NCBI GenBank assembly: GCA_900545005.1
Contig: UQXO01000007.1
Location: forward strand, 11,250 to 75,249
From: an uncultured Mycoplasmatota bacterium
Lineage (GTDB): Bacteria; Bacillota_I; Bacilli_A; RF39; UBA660
DNA: 64,000 nt
Direction of reading: 5' to 3'
The first letter of the stretch is position 1. Every line of letters begins with the position of its first letter. Shown here in pieces: positions 32,319 through 40,581 of the stretch. Under the pieces are notes generated by a model. It saw only the letters and a program-made list of their open reading frames with translations. It had not been told where the DNA came from and did no database searches. Both the position numbers and the translations under genes were made by a program.

Positions 32319-33108
32319 TTATTTAGAAATAATAGCTTACTGGCAACAACAAAATATAGATAGCATTTCCAAGTTAGAACAAGCTTTAGACAATTTTAAT
32401 ATCTTGTTTGCTTATAATTCAGGAGTAATTGAAAATCCAAGTATTACTTATCATGATACTAGAGAAATTTTTGAAAATGGAAAAATCAATAACTATACAG
32501 GAAACTTAAGAACTCTTTACGAAATAGCTAATCAAAAAGACTGTGCTTCTTATTTATTACCAAAGATTATTAAGAAAGAACCATTAACGGAAGAATTATT
32601 AAAAAAAATCCATAAATTATTAACCAAAGGAACATATGATGAAACAAGATATAATATTAATGGTGAGAGACCAGGAGAGTATAAAAAGCACGATTATGTT
32701 ACTGGTCGAAATGAAGTAGGAGCCGATGTTTTAAGTGTTGCTAGAGAAATTAAAGATTTACTTGAGGAAGTAGCAAGTATAAAAACTAATGATGCAGAAA
32801 CTATCATCAAAATAGCAGCTTATACGCATAATGTTTTAGAATCTATTCACGCATTTGCTGATGGTAATGGGCGCTTAGGACGTACTATCGCAAATTATAT
32901 TTTATTAACTAATAATCTGCCACCGATAATTATCTATGATGAAGATAAAAAATATTATTATGCTTGTTTAGAAAAGTTTGATGAAGAAGAAGATTTATCA
33001 GCAATGATTGAATTCTTTAAATACGAAATGGAGAAGACTTGGCGTAAAACTCTAGACTTAAAAGAGGGAAAAAGTAAAAAGACTTTCAAAATAAGTGATT
33101 GTAATTAA
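32311..33108 (+). CDS. Fic/DOC family protein (class II)
   Basis: 265 residues. The Fic active-site motif is HAFADGNGRLGRTIANY with His180, the complete HxFx(D/E)GNGRxxR needed for AMP transfer. An N-terminal SGVIEN sequence (S37, E41, N42) matches the class II autoinhibitory helix (S/T)xxxE(G/N), whose Glu blocks ATP binding. The enzyme is therefore predicted active and self-restrained. Its target is unknown. Binding site GAGAGG. It sits between the HipA-like kinase and murE. Confidence 0.9.
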   Translation: MHNYLEIIAYWQQQNIDSISKLEQALDNFNILFAYNSGVIENPSITYHDTREIFENGKINNYTGNLRTLYEIANQKDCASYLLPKIIKKEPLTEELLKKIHKLLTKGTYDETRYNINGERPGEYKKHDYVTGRNEVGADVLSVAREIKDLLEEVASIKTNDAETIIKIAAYTHNVLESIHAFADGNGRLGRTIANYILLTNNLPPIIIYDEDKKYYYACLEKFDEEEDLSAMIEFFKYEMEKTWRKTLDLKEGKSKKTFKISDCN

Positions 33109-33146
33109 CTAGGAGTATGTTATCATATAGATGTAAAGGAGATTTT

Positions 33147-34499
33147 ATGATTAAAATAAAAACAGATTCGAGAAAAATTGAGCCGGGAGATACATTTGTC
33201 GCTATTAAAGGCTTAACGGTTGATGGTCATGATTTTATTGAAAAGGCTATTTCCCTAGGAGCTAGTAAGATTGTTTGTGAACATGGTTCTTATAGTGTTG
33301 AGACTCTTGTAGTTCCCGATACTAAAGAGTGGCTTCAGAAGTATTTAGTTACTAATTATAAAGAAGAAGTTAATAAGATTAAGATTATTGGTATGACAGG
33401 TACTAATGGGAAGACTACTACTTGTTTCCTTACTTATCAGATGTTACTTAAACTAGGAAAAAAGGCAGCTTATATGGGGACTATTGGCTTTTATATGCCG
33501 GGAGTTAAAAGAGTCCTAAATAATACGACTCCCGAGATTTTAGATGTTTATAGTCTTATTATTGAGGCAATCGAGGCTGGTTGTGAATACTTTGTAATGG
33601 AAGTATCTAGTCATTCTTTAGTAGAAAAAAGAATTGAAGGATTAGAGTTTACGGTAGAAGCTTTTTCTAATCTTACAGAAGATCACTTAGATTTTCATAA
33701 GACCATGGAAAACTATTTAAAAGCTAAATTACTTATTTTAGACCAGTTAAAGGGGACAATTATTGTAAATAGTGATGATCCTTATGGAAAGTATTTTGAG
33801 ACTAAGAATTATAAAACTCTAGGATATACAGGTAAAGATTATCAGATAATTTTCTATGAAGAGACTGATAAAGGGACTTTAATTAAATTTAAAGCTTTAG
33901 ATAAAGAGTATACGGTAGAGACTAATTTAAAGTGTAAGTACAATGTCTATAACTATTTAACGGCCTTAGGACTTCTTAATACTCTAGGAATTAGTATTTC
34001 TGATATCATTAATATTACTAAAGATATATATGCTCCTAAAGGACGTTGTGAACAGATTAAAGTAAGAGAGGCTTATGCCGTTATTGATTATGCCCATACT
34101 CCTGATGCTGTTGAAAAGATTATTACTTCCTTTTTAGAAAATAAAAAAGGGAAAATCTATACTATTGTAGGATGTGGTGGTGATAGAGATCCTCTTAAAA
34201 GACCAATTATGGGCAAAATTGCCACAGATTTAAGTGATTATGTTATTTTTACTAGTGATAATCCTAGAACTGAAGATCCTAAGAAGATTTTAGAAGATAT
34301 TATAAAAGGGGTTTCTAAAGATAATTATGTTGTTGAACCAGACCGGAAAGAAGCTATTAGAAAAGGGCTTAATCTGTTAAAGAAGAATGATGTTTTACTT
34401 ATCTTAGGTAAGGGTCATGAAGATTATCAAATTATTGGGCATACTAAGTATCATTTAGATGATTTAGAAGAAGTTAAGAAGTATTTAGAAACAAACTAA
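33147..34499 (+). CDS. murE: UDP-MurNAc-tripeptide synthetase MurE (DAP type)
   Basis: Cytoplasmic Mur ligase that adds the third amino acid to UDP-MurNAc-L-Ala-D-Glu using ATP. The ATP-binding GMTGTNGKTTT is near residue 80. The central domain contains MEVSSHSL and NLTEDHLDFH. The C-terminal domain carries DNPRTEDP (371-378). DNPR is the meso-diaminopimelate-selecting motif, in contrast to the DNPA form of L-lysine enzymes. 451 residues from ATG 33147 behind AAAGGAG. I see no hairpin terminator after it. Confidence 0.94.
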   Translation: MIKIKTDSRKIEPGDTFVAIKGLTVDGHDFIEKAISLGASKIVCEHGSYSVETLVVPDTKEWLQKYLVTNYKEEVNKIKIIGMTGTNGKTTTCFLTYQMLLKLGKKAAYMGTIGFYMPGVKRVLNNTTPEILDVYSLIIEAIEAGCEYFVMEVSSHSLVEKRIEGLEFTVEAFSNLTEDHLDFHKTMENYLKAKLLILDQLKGTIIVNSDDPYGKYFETKNYKTLGYTGKDYQIIFYEETDKGTLIKFKALDKEYTVETNLKCKYNVYNYLTALGLLNTLGISISDIINITKDIYAPKGRCEQIKVREAYAVIDYAHTPDAVEKIITSFLENKKGKIYTIVGCGGDRDPLKRPIMGKIATDLSDYVIFTSDNPRTEDPKKILEDIIKGVSKDNYVVEPDRKEAIRKGLNLLKKNDVLLILGKGHEDYQIIGHTKYHLDDLEEVKKYLETN

Positions 34500-34524
34500 G
34501 TACTTTTTTCTTTTAAAAATTTTC

Positions 34525-34553
34525 TTGACAAATAGAAACCAAAAAGAGACAAT
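34525..34553 (+). promoter_or_regulatory. Promoter TTGACA-17-GACAAT
   Basis: Perfect -35 (34525-34530), 17-base spacer and a partly matching -10, GACAAT (34548-34553), ahead of the DUF3419/DUF1848 pair. Confidence 0.6.
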
Positions 34554-34584
34554 AGATGAATAAATTTTAAGGAAGGGGTATTTT

Positions 34585-35526
34585 ATGTTAGATTCTTTTA
34601 AAGATAAGAAAACTGATACTTTTAGACAATTAAATAAACTCTTAAAAAGTAAGAGTATAGTAAGTGATTTTGCTCCCTTTTCCTCTTATTCGCCTGTTTA
34701 TATAGAGACTAATGAATGTCAAAGAGGAGTTTTAAGTAAGCTTGATGTTGCTGGTAAAGATGTTCTTTGTGTGACTTCGAGTGCTGATTTTGCTTTTAAT
34801 GCTTTAGCTAGTGGAGCCCGTAAGGTAACAACTTTTGATAAGAATAAGTTTGCTAAGTATGTCTTAGCTTTAAAGATAGCAACCATTAAGACTTATTATA
34901 GTGCTTCGGGATATTCACGATTTTGGTTAAAAGATAGTCCTGATTACTTATCTAAAAGACTATTTAATGATATTAAAAATTATTTATCGCCAAGAGATTA
35001 TGAGTTTTGGACCTATGTTTTTCAAGATGATTTTAATCTTAGAGAAAGTAATTTCATTAGAAAAACGATGTATGGGACTTATAATATGCAAAATAAATAT
35101 AATATTTATTATAATAATTATTATTATCTTCTTTTAAGACAAGCCCTTTTGAAAGAACCTATTATAACCTATGACTTAGATATTACGGATATCTTTAAGA
35201 TTAAAGAGTCTTTTGATGTTATTTATCTATCTAATATATTACAATATTATAAAGAAATTGAGCTTCTTAAAGATGCGGATACAGTTCATAAATTTCTTAA
35301 TAATCTTAAAAGACTAATGGTAAAACCAGGAGGAGTAGTAAGTGTTAATTATTGTTATTGGGCTAATCTATTAGAGTTTTGTGATTTCTTGGATACTACC
35401 CTTGAAGACTTAGTTAATATTCTTACTTTAAAATATCCAAGTGAATATGATTTACAAACCTTTAGTACTGTTTTTGATGATACTTTAGAAGGGATTTGTT
35501 TGACTAGAAAAAGAGCTCTAAAATGA
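34585..35526 (+). CDS. DUF3419-like SAM-binding protein
   Basis: 313 residues. GKDVLCVTSSADFAFNALAS followed by GARKVTTFDKNKFAKYVLALK is a Rossmann nucleotide-binding start closely resembling DUF3419 (BtaA-like 3-amino-3-carboxypropyl transferase) proteins. The later LSNILQYYK and VKPGGVVSVNYCYWANLLE are also methyltransferase-like. BtaA relatives make betaine lipids; whether this protein touches lipids is not known. Binding site AAGGAAGGGG. It overlaps the next gene by four bases. Confidence 0.65.
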   Translation: MLDSFKDKKTDTFRQLNKLLKSKSIVSDFAPFSSYSPVYIETNECQRGVLSKLDVAGKDVLCVTSSADFAFNALASGARKVTTFDKNKFAKYVLALKIATIKTYYSASGYSRFWLKDSPDYLSKRLFNDIKNYLSPRDYEFWTYVFQDDFNLRESNFIRKTMYGTYNMQNKYNIYYNNYYYLLLRQALLKEPIITYDLDITDIFKIKESFDVIYLSNILQYYKEIELLKDADTVHKFLNNLKRLMVKPGGVVSVNYCYWANLLEFCDFLDTTLEDLVNILTLKYPSEYDLQTFSTVFDDTLEGICLTRKRALK

Positions 35527-36410
35527 TTTTAAACATTAGTGGGCGAACAGATATAGTTGGCTTTTATACGCCTTGTTTTCTTAAGAGATTAAAGGCTGGT
35601 TTTGTTGATGTTAGAAATCCCTATAATGAGACTCAAGTTAGTAGAATTTATTTTGAAGATGTGGAATTATTAGTCTTTTGTACCAAAAATCCTAGACCTA
35701 TTATTCCATATCTAAAAAGTATTCCTAAACCGCTTCTTTTTCATATTACTGTTACTGGATATCATCAGGATATTGAACCTAACGTCAAAGATAAGAAAAG
35801 TATTATTGAAGATATTAAAGAGATTAGTAAGACTATAGGAAAAGAAAGAGTCTATTTAAGATATGATCCAATATTTCTTAATGATAAGTATACCGTAGAA
35901 TATCATATCAGCTGTATTAAAAGATTATGTGAGCTTTTAGAAGGGTATATTGATAAGATAATTATATCCTTCATTGATGATTATAAGAATGTTAGAAAGA
36001 ATGAGAAAGTCTTAAGATTTAGAGAGTTTAAGGAAAGTGATTATAAATCCTTAGGAGAAAATATTAGTAAGATATGTCACTCTCATGGCATAAGAGTCCA
36101 TACATGTTTTGAAAAGAGAAATCTAGTAGAGTATGGTTTTGATGAAGAAATGTGTTTATCTCATGAATTAGCTTATATCTTAACCGGAAAGAAGTATCCT
36201 AATTGGAAAGCCCGAAAAGAAGGTTTATGTAATTGTGTTAATATCATTGATATAGGAGTCTTTAATACTTGTTCTCATTTTTGTAAATATTGCTATGCTA
36301 ATTTTAAAGAAGAGGATGTCTTAAAGAATAAGAGTCTCCATGATTCTAATTCCTCCCTTTTAATAGGCTATCTTAAACCCGAAGATAAAATAACCAGAAG
36401 AAAAAAATAA
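35523..36410 (+). CDS. DUF1848 protein with C-terminal cysteine cluster
   Basis: 295 residues matching DUF1848 in layout: SGRTDIVGFYTPCFLKRLKAGFVDVRNPYN split over the N-terminus, LLVFCTKNP, FHITVTGYHQDIEPN, RVYLRYDPIF and a C-terminal NTCSHFCKYCYAN. The CxxxCxxC spacing at the C-terminus resembles a radical-SAM or other Fe-S site, so an Fe-S enzyme is likely. Reaction unknown. Translationally coupled (ATGA) to the DUF3419-like gene, so the two probably act together. Confidence 0.75.
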   Translation: MILNISGRTDIVGFYTPCFLKRLKAGFVDVRNPYNETQVSRIYFEDVELLVFCTKNPRPIIPYLKSIPKPLLFHITVTGYHQDIEPNVKDKKSIIEDIKEISKTIGKERVYLRYDPIFLNDKYTVEYHISCIKRLCELLEGYIDKIIISFIDDYKNVRKNEKVLRFREFKESDYKSLGENISKICHSHGIRVHTCFEKRNLVEYGFDEEMCLSHELAYILTGKKYPNWKARKEGLCNCVNIIDIGVFNTCSHFCKYCYANFKEEDVLKNKSLHDSNSSLLIGYLKPEDKITRRKK

Positions 36411-36463
36411 CTTTTTGAAACTAATTGCCTCCTTTTAGGGATTATTTGATAGAAGGAGTAATT

Positions 36464-36868
36464 ATGAAGAAGAAAAATATTTTAATAATTAGTATCATTA
36501 TAATACTTATCTTAGGAGGAATAACGTTTCTAAGATTAATAAATAATCAAGTAGTAAGAGAGACTTTACCTAAAGATAAGACTACTTCTTATCAAGAAGT
36601 AATTAAGTTAAAAGATGGAAGAATTGTATATTCTAAGTACCAAGATAATACTAACTTAAAAGCAAAATTAGAAGAAAATAATAATTATCTTGATGATTTA
36701 GTTAAATCTATTAATAATAAAGTAATTCTTAAAGATGGAGGTAGTATTGTCTATAAGAAAAATGATATTTATATCGTAATGTGTCATCGGATAGGCAGTT
36801 TAGATGCAGATAAGACTATAGAAGATATCTATTTAGGGGATACTTATCAAGATGTTTGTTTAGAGTAA
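36464..36868 (+). CDS. Membrane-anchored hypothetical protein, 134 aa
   Basis: I do not recognise it. An N-terminal helix (about 5-24, NILIISIIIILILGGITFL) serves as a signal anchor. No lipobox cysteine follows. The outside part carries two similar KDGxxVYxK motifs (LKDGRIVYSK and LKDGGSIVYKK) and a final LGDTYQDVCLE. Start at ATG 36464 behind AGAAGGAG. A terminator lies directly downstream. Confidence 0.68.
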   Translation: MKKKNILIISIIIILILGGITFLRLINNQVVRETLPKDKTTSYQEVIKLKDGRIVYSKYQDNTNLKAKLEENNNYLDDLVKSINNKVILKDGGSIVYKKNDIYIVMCHRIGSLDADKTIEDIYLGDTYQDVCLE

Positions 36869-36886
36869 TATCTTGCCTTTAAAATT

Positions 36887-36915
36887 ACTTGGAGAAAACC
36901 TCTAAGTCTTTTTTT
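36887..36915 (+). terminator. Terminator before murG
   Basis: ACTTGGAG with CTCTAAGT (one wobble), AAAAC loop, then CTTTTTTT. Confidence 0.75.
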
Positions 36916-36939
36916 CTTCTTAAAACCATTATTATGTAG

Positions 36940-36945
36940 TATAAT
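36940..36945 (+). promoter_or_regulatory. -10 of the murG-murB-ftsQ-queH operon
   Basis: Perfect TATAAT 22 bases before the murG start. The -35 (TTCTTA, 17 bases upstream) is poor. Confidence 0.5.
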
Positions 36946-36967
36946 GTATTAAGAAAAAGGTGATTAT

Positions 36968-38044
36968 ATGCGAATTATAATAAGTGCTGGGGGAACAGGG
37001 GGCCATATTTATCCTGCTTTATCCATAATAGAAGGTTTTAAAAAGTATGATAAATCTTTAGAAGTATTATATATTGGGACTAAGAATCGAATGGAAAAGG
37101 ATATAGTTCCTAAAGAAAATATTCCCTATTATGGCATTGAAATCTATGGCTTAACTAAAAACATTCTAAGAGATATTAAAGATGTCTTTTTGATTGTAAA
37201 AGCTAAAAAAGAAGTAAAGAAACTCATAGAGGAGTTTAAGCCTGATGTTATCTTAGGAGTAGGAGGATATGTTACTTATCCTGTCTTAATGGCTGCTAGA
37301 GCCAAACATATTAAGACATTTATTCATGAACAGAATGCTATTCCCGGAAAAACTAATAAAATGATAAGTAAATATGCCGATATAATTGGGGTTTCTTTTC
37401 CTGAGACTAGGAAGTATTTTCCTAATAAAAACGTCATTTATACAGGAAATCCCACGGGAATAAGAGCTCTAAATACCCCTATAATCTCCAAGACATCTTT
37501 AGGACTTAAAGAGTCTTTACCCTTAGTAGTTGTTGTTTGTGGTTCCCTAGGGAGTGCCACCGTTAATAAGATAATGACCGGATATTTAAGCACTTTAGAA
37601 AATGCTAAATATCAAATCGTTTATATTACGGGCAAAGCTTTATACCCAGAGTTTACCAAGACTAAGTATCCCAAAAATGTTTTGGTATTACCTTATTTAG
37701 ACAATTTAAGTGGTCTTTTAAAAAGTGCTGATATTCTAGTTGCCAGAGCCGGTGCTTCCACTATCGCCGAAATTAAAGCCTTAAATATTCCTAGTATTTT
37801 AATACCTAGTCCTTATGTTGCCAATAATCATCAATATTTTAATGCCAAAGCTCTAGTTGATAATGATGAGGCTATTATGTTAGAAGAGGAAAATCTTAGT
37901 ACCGATAATATTAAGAAGACAATTGAGAATCTTCTTAATGATAAAGAAAAGTATCAAAGGATAAAGAATAATTTAAGTAAAGTAAATACCCTAGATAGTG
38001 CTAAGATTATTTATGAAGCAGTTAAGGAGCTTATTAAGAAATGA
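36968..38044 (+). CDS. murG: MurG, lipid II synthase
   Basis: Peripheral membrane glycosyltransferase that adds GlcNAc from UDP-GlcNAc to lipid I. The N-terminal GGTGGHIYPAL loop (about 8-18), VGGYVTYP, HEQNAIPGKTNK and the C-terminal UDP-GlcNAc motif ARAGASTIAEI...IPSILIP...NHQYFNA are all present. 358 residues, full length. First gene of murG-murB-ftsQ-queH, with start/stop overlaps throughout. Binding site AAGGTGAT. Confidence 0.95.
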   Translation: MRIIISAGGTGGHIYPALSIIEGFKKYDKSLEVLYIGTKNRMEKDIVPKENIPYYGIEIYGLTKNILRDIKDVFLIVKAKKEVKKLIEEFKPDVILGVGGYVTYPVLMAARAKHIKTFIHEQNAIPGKTNKMISKYADIIGVSFPETRKYFPNKNVIYTGNPTGIRALNTPIISKTSLGLKESLPLVVVVCGSLGSATVNKIMTGYLSTLENAKYQIVYITGKALYPEFTKTKYPKNVLVLPYLDNLSGLLKSADILVARAGASTIAEIKALNIPSILIPSPYVANNHQYFNAKALVDNDEAIMLEEENLSTDNIKKTIENLLNDKEKYQRIKNNLSKVNTLDSAKIIYEAVKELIKK

Positions 38045-38928
38045 ATAAAAAGTGTGAATTAAAGAAAAATGTGAATTTGTTAGATTATAATACTTATCGG
38101 GTAGAAGCTAGATGTCATTATATGGCTTGTCCAGCAACCCTAAAAGACTTAGAAAACTTACTTACTTATGTTATAAATCATCAAATTAAATATTTTGTTT
38201 TAGGTAATGGCTCGAATGTGATATTAGATGGTTACTTTGATGGTTTAGTTATCAATATGAAAAATTTAGATAAGGTGATTAAGAAAAGTCCAACCGACAT
38301 CATTGCCTATAGTGGAATTATGCTACCTAAACTCGTTAATTTTTGTGTTAAAAATAATATGGCTGGACTAGAGTGGGCTAGTGGTATTCCTGGCACTTTA
38401 GGGGGCGCTATTTACGGTAATGCCGGTGCTTATAATGAAGCTATCTATGACTATTTAGAAGAGATAATTGTTCTTCATAATGGCAAACTAGAAACTTTAA
38501 AGAAAAGTAAAATTAACTATGGTTACCGAACTAGTTTTTTTCAAGGAAAACGCCAATATATCATCATCGCCGCTCATTTAAAATTAAAACCTGGTGATAA
38601 AGAAACTTCTCTTAAAATTATGAATGACCGCTTAACAAGACGCTTAAAAACACAACCCTTAAGTTATCCATCAGCAGGTTCTGTCTTCCGTAATCCCAGT
38701 AAAGACCTACCGGCAGGAAAACTAATTGAAGATGCTAATCTTAAAGGCTATAAAGAAGGTGGTGCCACCGTTTCTACTAAACATGCCAACTTTATAATCA
38801 ATGAAAATAAGGCTACATCTAAAGACATTATTAATCTTATCAGCCATATTAAAAAAGTCATTAAAGAAAAAGATAATATCGATTTAATCTTAGAACAAGA
38901 AATAGTAAAGTGGGATTCATATGAATAA
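38041..38928 (+). CDS. murB: UDP-N-acetylenolpyruvoylglucosamine reductase
   Basis: FAD enzyme reducing UDP-GlcNAc-enolpyruvate to UDP-MurNAc with NADPH. FAD-binding YFVLGNGSNVILDG near residue 57, GIPGTLGGAIYGNAGAYN near 116, GYRTSFFQ, and PSAGSVFRNP with the catalytic Ser, then a Glu near the C-terminus (LEQEIVKW). The lack of an inserted Tyr loop fits type II MurB. 295 residues. Four-base overlap with murG and eight-base overlap with ftsQ. Confidence 0.94.
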   Translation: MNKKCELKKNVNLLDYNTYRVEARCHYMACPATLKDLENLLTYVINHQIKYFVLGNGSNVILDGYFDGLVINMKNLDKVIKKSPTDIIAYSGIMLPKLVNFCVKNNMAGLEWASGIPGTLGGAIYGNAGAYNEAIYDYLEEIIVLHNGKLETLKKSKINYGYRTSFFQGKRQYIIIAAHLKLKPGDKETSLKIMNDRLTRRLKTQPLSYPSAGSVFRNPSKDLPAGKLIEDANLKGYKEGGATVSTKHANFIINENKATSKDIINLISHIKKVIKEKDNIDLILEQEIVKWDSYE

Positions 38929-39673
38929 AAAGAAGAGACATCGTAAATTAAATAAAAAAAGAGTCTTTACTCTTCTTATCTTTCTATTAGGAATTATATT
39001 CTTTATTATATTTCTTTTAAATCTAAGAGTTAAAAACATCTTAATAATAGGTAATACTTATATAAAAGATAGTGAAATTATAAGAAAGTGTAATTTAAAA
39101 GACTATCCTTACTATAAAGATATTAATAAAAAGACTATTGAAAATACTATTAATAATATTCCTTTACTTAATAAAACGAAAGTTCTAAAGAAATTAAATG
39201 GTACTTTAAAAATAATTGTTGAAGAAGAAAAACCACTTCTTTACTTAAATGATACTAGTAAGATTATAACAGATCAAAATAATACCTATGAAAATATAAA
39301 CTTAGATATTATTTCTATGCCAACTTTAAAGAATAATATAAGTATAGAGACTCAAAAATATCTAGTTACAGCTTTAAGTAAAATAAAAACTAATCTTTTA
39401 GAAATGATAAGTGAAATTGAATATACTCCTACTATTAGTCAAAATGGGACTATAATTGATGATAAACGCTTTACTTTTTATATGAATGATTCTAATATAG
39501 CAGTGATAAATGCCATTAATATCGATAAATTTAATAATTACTTAAAGATAGTTAGTAAAACGATGGATAGTTTTGATTCTAGTGTTAAAGGAACTTATAA
39601 CTTTGATTCGGGGACTAGTAATGTTTTCTTTAGTAAGTTTGGTAGTAAGGAGAGTTCTAATGATGAAAATTAA
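38921..39673 (+). CDS. ftsQ: Cell division protein FtsQ/DivIB
   Basis: Bitopic division protein of 250 residues. Basic cytoplasmic tail (KKKRHRKLNKKR), one transmembrane helix (about 15-36), a POTRA domain starting VKNILIIGNTYIKDSEI, then the beta domain with VEEEKPLLYLN. It stabilises the FtsL/FtsB complex at the septum. The order murG-murB-ftsQ matches the Bacillus dcw arrangement. The last 14 bases overlap queH. Confidence 0.88.
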   Translation: MNKKKRHRKLNKKRVFTLLIFLLGIIFFIIFLLNLRVKNILIIGNTYIKDSEIIRKCNLKDYPYYKDINKKTIENTINNIPLLNKTKVLKKLNGTLKIIVEEEKPLLYLNDTSKIITDQNNTYENINLDIISMPTLKNNISIETQKYLVTALSKIKTNLLEMISEIEYTPTISQNGTIIDDKRFTFYMNDSNIAVINAINIDKFNNYLKIVSKTMDSFDSSVKGTYNFDSGTSNVFFSKFGSKESSNDEN

Positions 39674-40280
39674 TTATGATAAGAAAATGTGGGAGATTAT
39701 AGATAAAGAAAAGAAGTTAAAAAGACTTTTATTACATTCTTGTTGTGCTCCTTGTAGTAGTGCTTGTCTTGAGAAATTAACTCCTTATTTTGATATTACA
39801 ATTCTTTATTATAATCCTAATATTGAACCTTATGAAGAATATTTAAAAAGAAAAGAAGAAGAAATAAGATTTATTGAATATTATCCCCATCAAAATAAAA
39901 TAGACATCCTTGATTGTGACTATGATCATGAAAAGTTTATAAAGATTGCTAAAGGACTGGAAGAAGAACCTGAACGGGGAAAAAGATGTCTTAAATGCTA
40001 TAATCTTCGAATGGAATATACGGCTATAAAAGCTAAAGAACTAGGATATGATTACTTTGCTACTACTCTTACTTTAAGTCCTCTAAAGGATAGTCAAGTC
40101 CTTAATAATATTGGTTATGCTATTAGTAAGAAAATAGATATTCCTTATCTACCCAGTGACTTTAAAAAGAATAATGGCTATCAAAGAAGTATTGAACTAT
40201 CAAAAGAATATAACTTATATAGACAAAACTTCTGTGGATGTATCTATTCTAAAGAAAAAAGTATAAGTAAAGATAACTAG
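39660..40280 (+). CDS. queH: Epoxyqueuosine reductase QueH
   Basis: Reduces epoxyqueuosine to queuosine in tRNA anticodons; the QueH (DUF208) type is the non-orthologous replacement of QueG. Cysteine motifs: LLLHSCCAPCSS near residue 24, RCLKCYNLRM near 100, and CGC near the C-terminus (NFCGCIYS). 206 residues from ATG 39660, seven bases behind AAGGAG; ATG 39663 is an alternative. It is the last gene of the mur-ftsQ operon, an unrelated partner. The protein is probably fed by salvaged queuosine precursors; no other que gene is in this window. Confidence 0.9.
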   Translation: MMKINYDKKMWEIIDKEKKLKRLLLHSCCAPCSSACLEKLTPYFDITILYYNPNIEPYEEYLKRKEEEIRFIEYYPHQNKIDILDCDYDHEKFIKIAKGLEEEPERGKRCLKCYNLRMEYTAIKAKELGYDYFATTLTLSPLKDSQVLNNIGYAISKKIDIPYLPSDFKKNNGYQRSIELSKEYNLYRQNFCGCIYSKEKSISKDN

Positions 40281-40299
40281 ATTTCTAGTTTCTTTTTTT
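40275..40299 (+). terminator. Terminator of the murG-queH operon
   Basis: AACTAG, ATTT loop, CTAGTT and TCTTTTTTT. Confidence 0.85.
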
Positions 40300-40422
40300 C
40301 GTTACTTAATCTTTTATAAGTATTTAGATAAAAAATTAAAAGCCAAAAAAATCTTAAGAAATTTAATTTAGAAGCGTTTTTAATAGGAGATAAACTTCTT
40401 TAGAAGTTATTAAAGTTTTTCC

Positions 40423-40451
40423 TTGCAATTAACCTTCTAATTACTTATAAT
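40423..40451 (+). promoter_or_regulatory. Promoter TTGCAA-17-TATAAT in the 40.3-40.6 kb gap
   Basis: TTGCAA (40423-40428), 17-base spacer, perfect TATAAT (40446-40451). The gap from 40300 to 40581 holds no ORF. Besides this promoter it has a palindrome (AACTTCTTTAGAAGTT, 40393-40408). A start near 40458 would give a leader of about 125 bases before mtaB, or a small RNA. Confidence 0.75.
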
Positions 40452-40511
40452 TAACTAAGTAATAGGGAGTCTAAAAGAGCTTAAAAACTTTCTAAAAAAT
40501 ACTTAAAACAA

Positions 40512-40540
40512 TTGACTTGTAGCTTTCCCTAAGATAGAAT
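40512..40540 (+). promoter_or_regulatory. Proximal mtaB promoter TTGACT-17-TAGAAT
   Basis: TTGACT (40512-40517), 17-base spacer, TAGAAT (40535-40540). Predicted start about 35 bases before mtaB. Confidence 0.7.
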
Positions 40541-40581
40541 ACAGCTACCAGAAAGAAAAATAACATAAGAGGAGCGATAAT

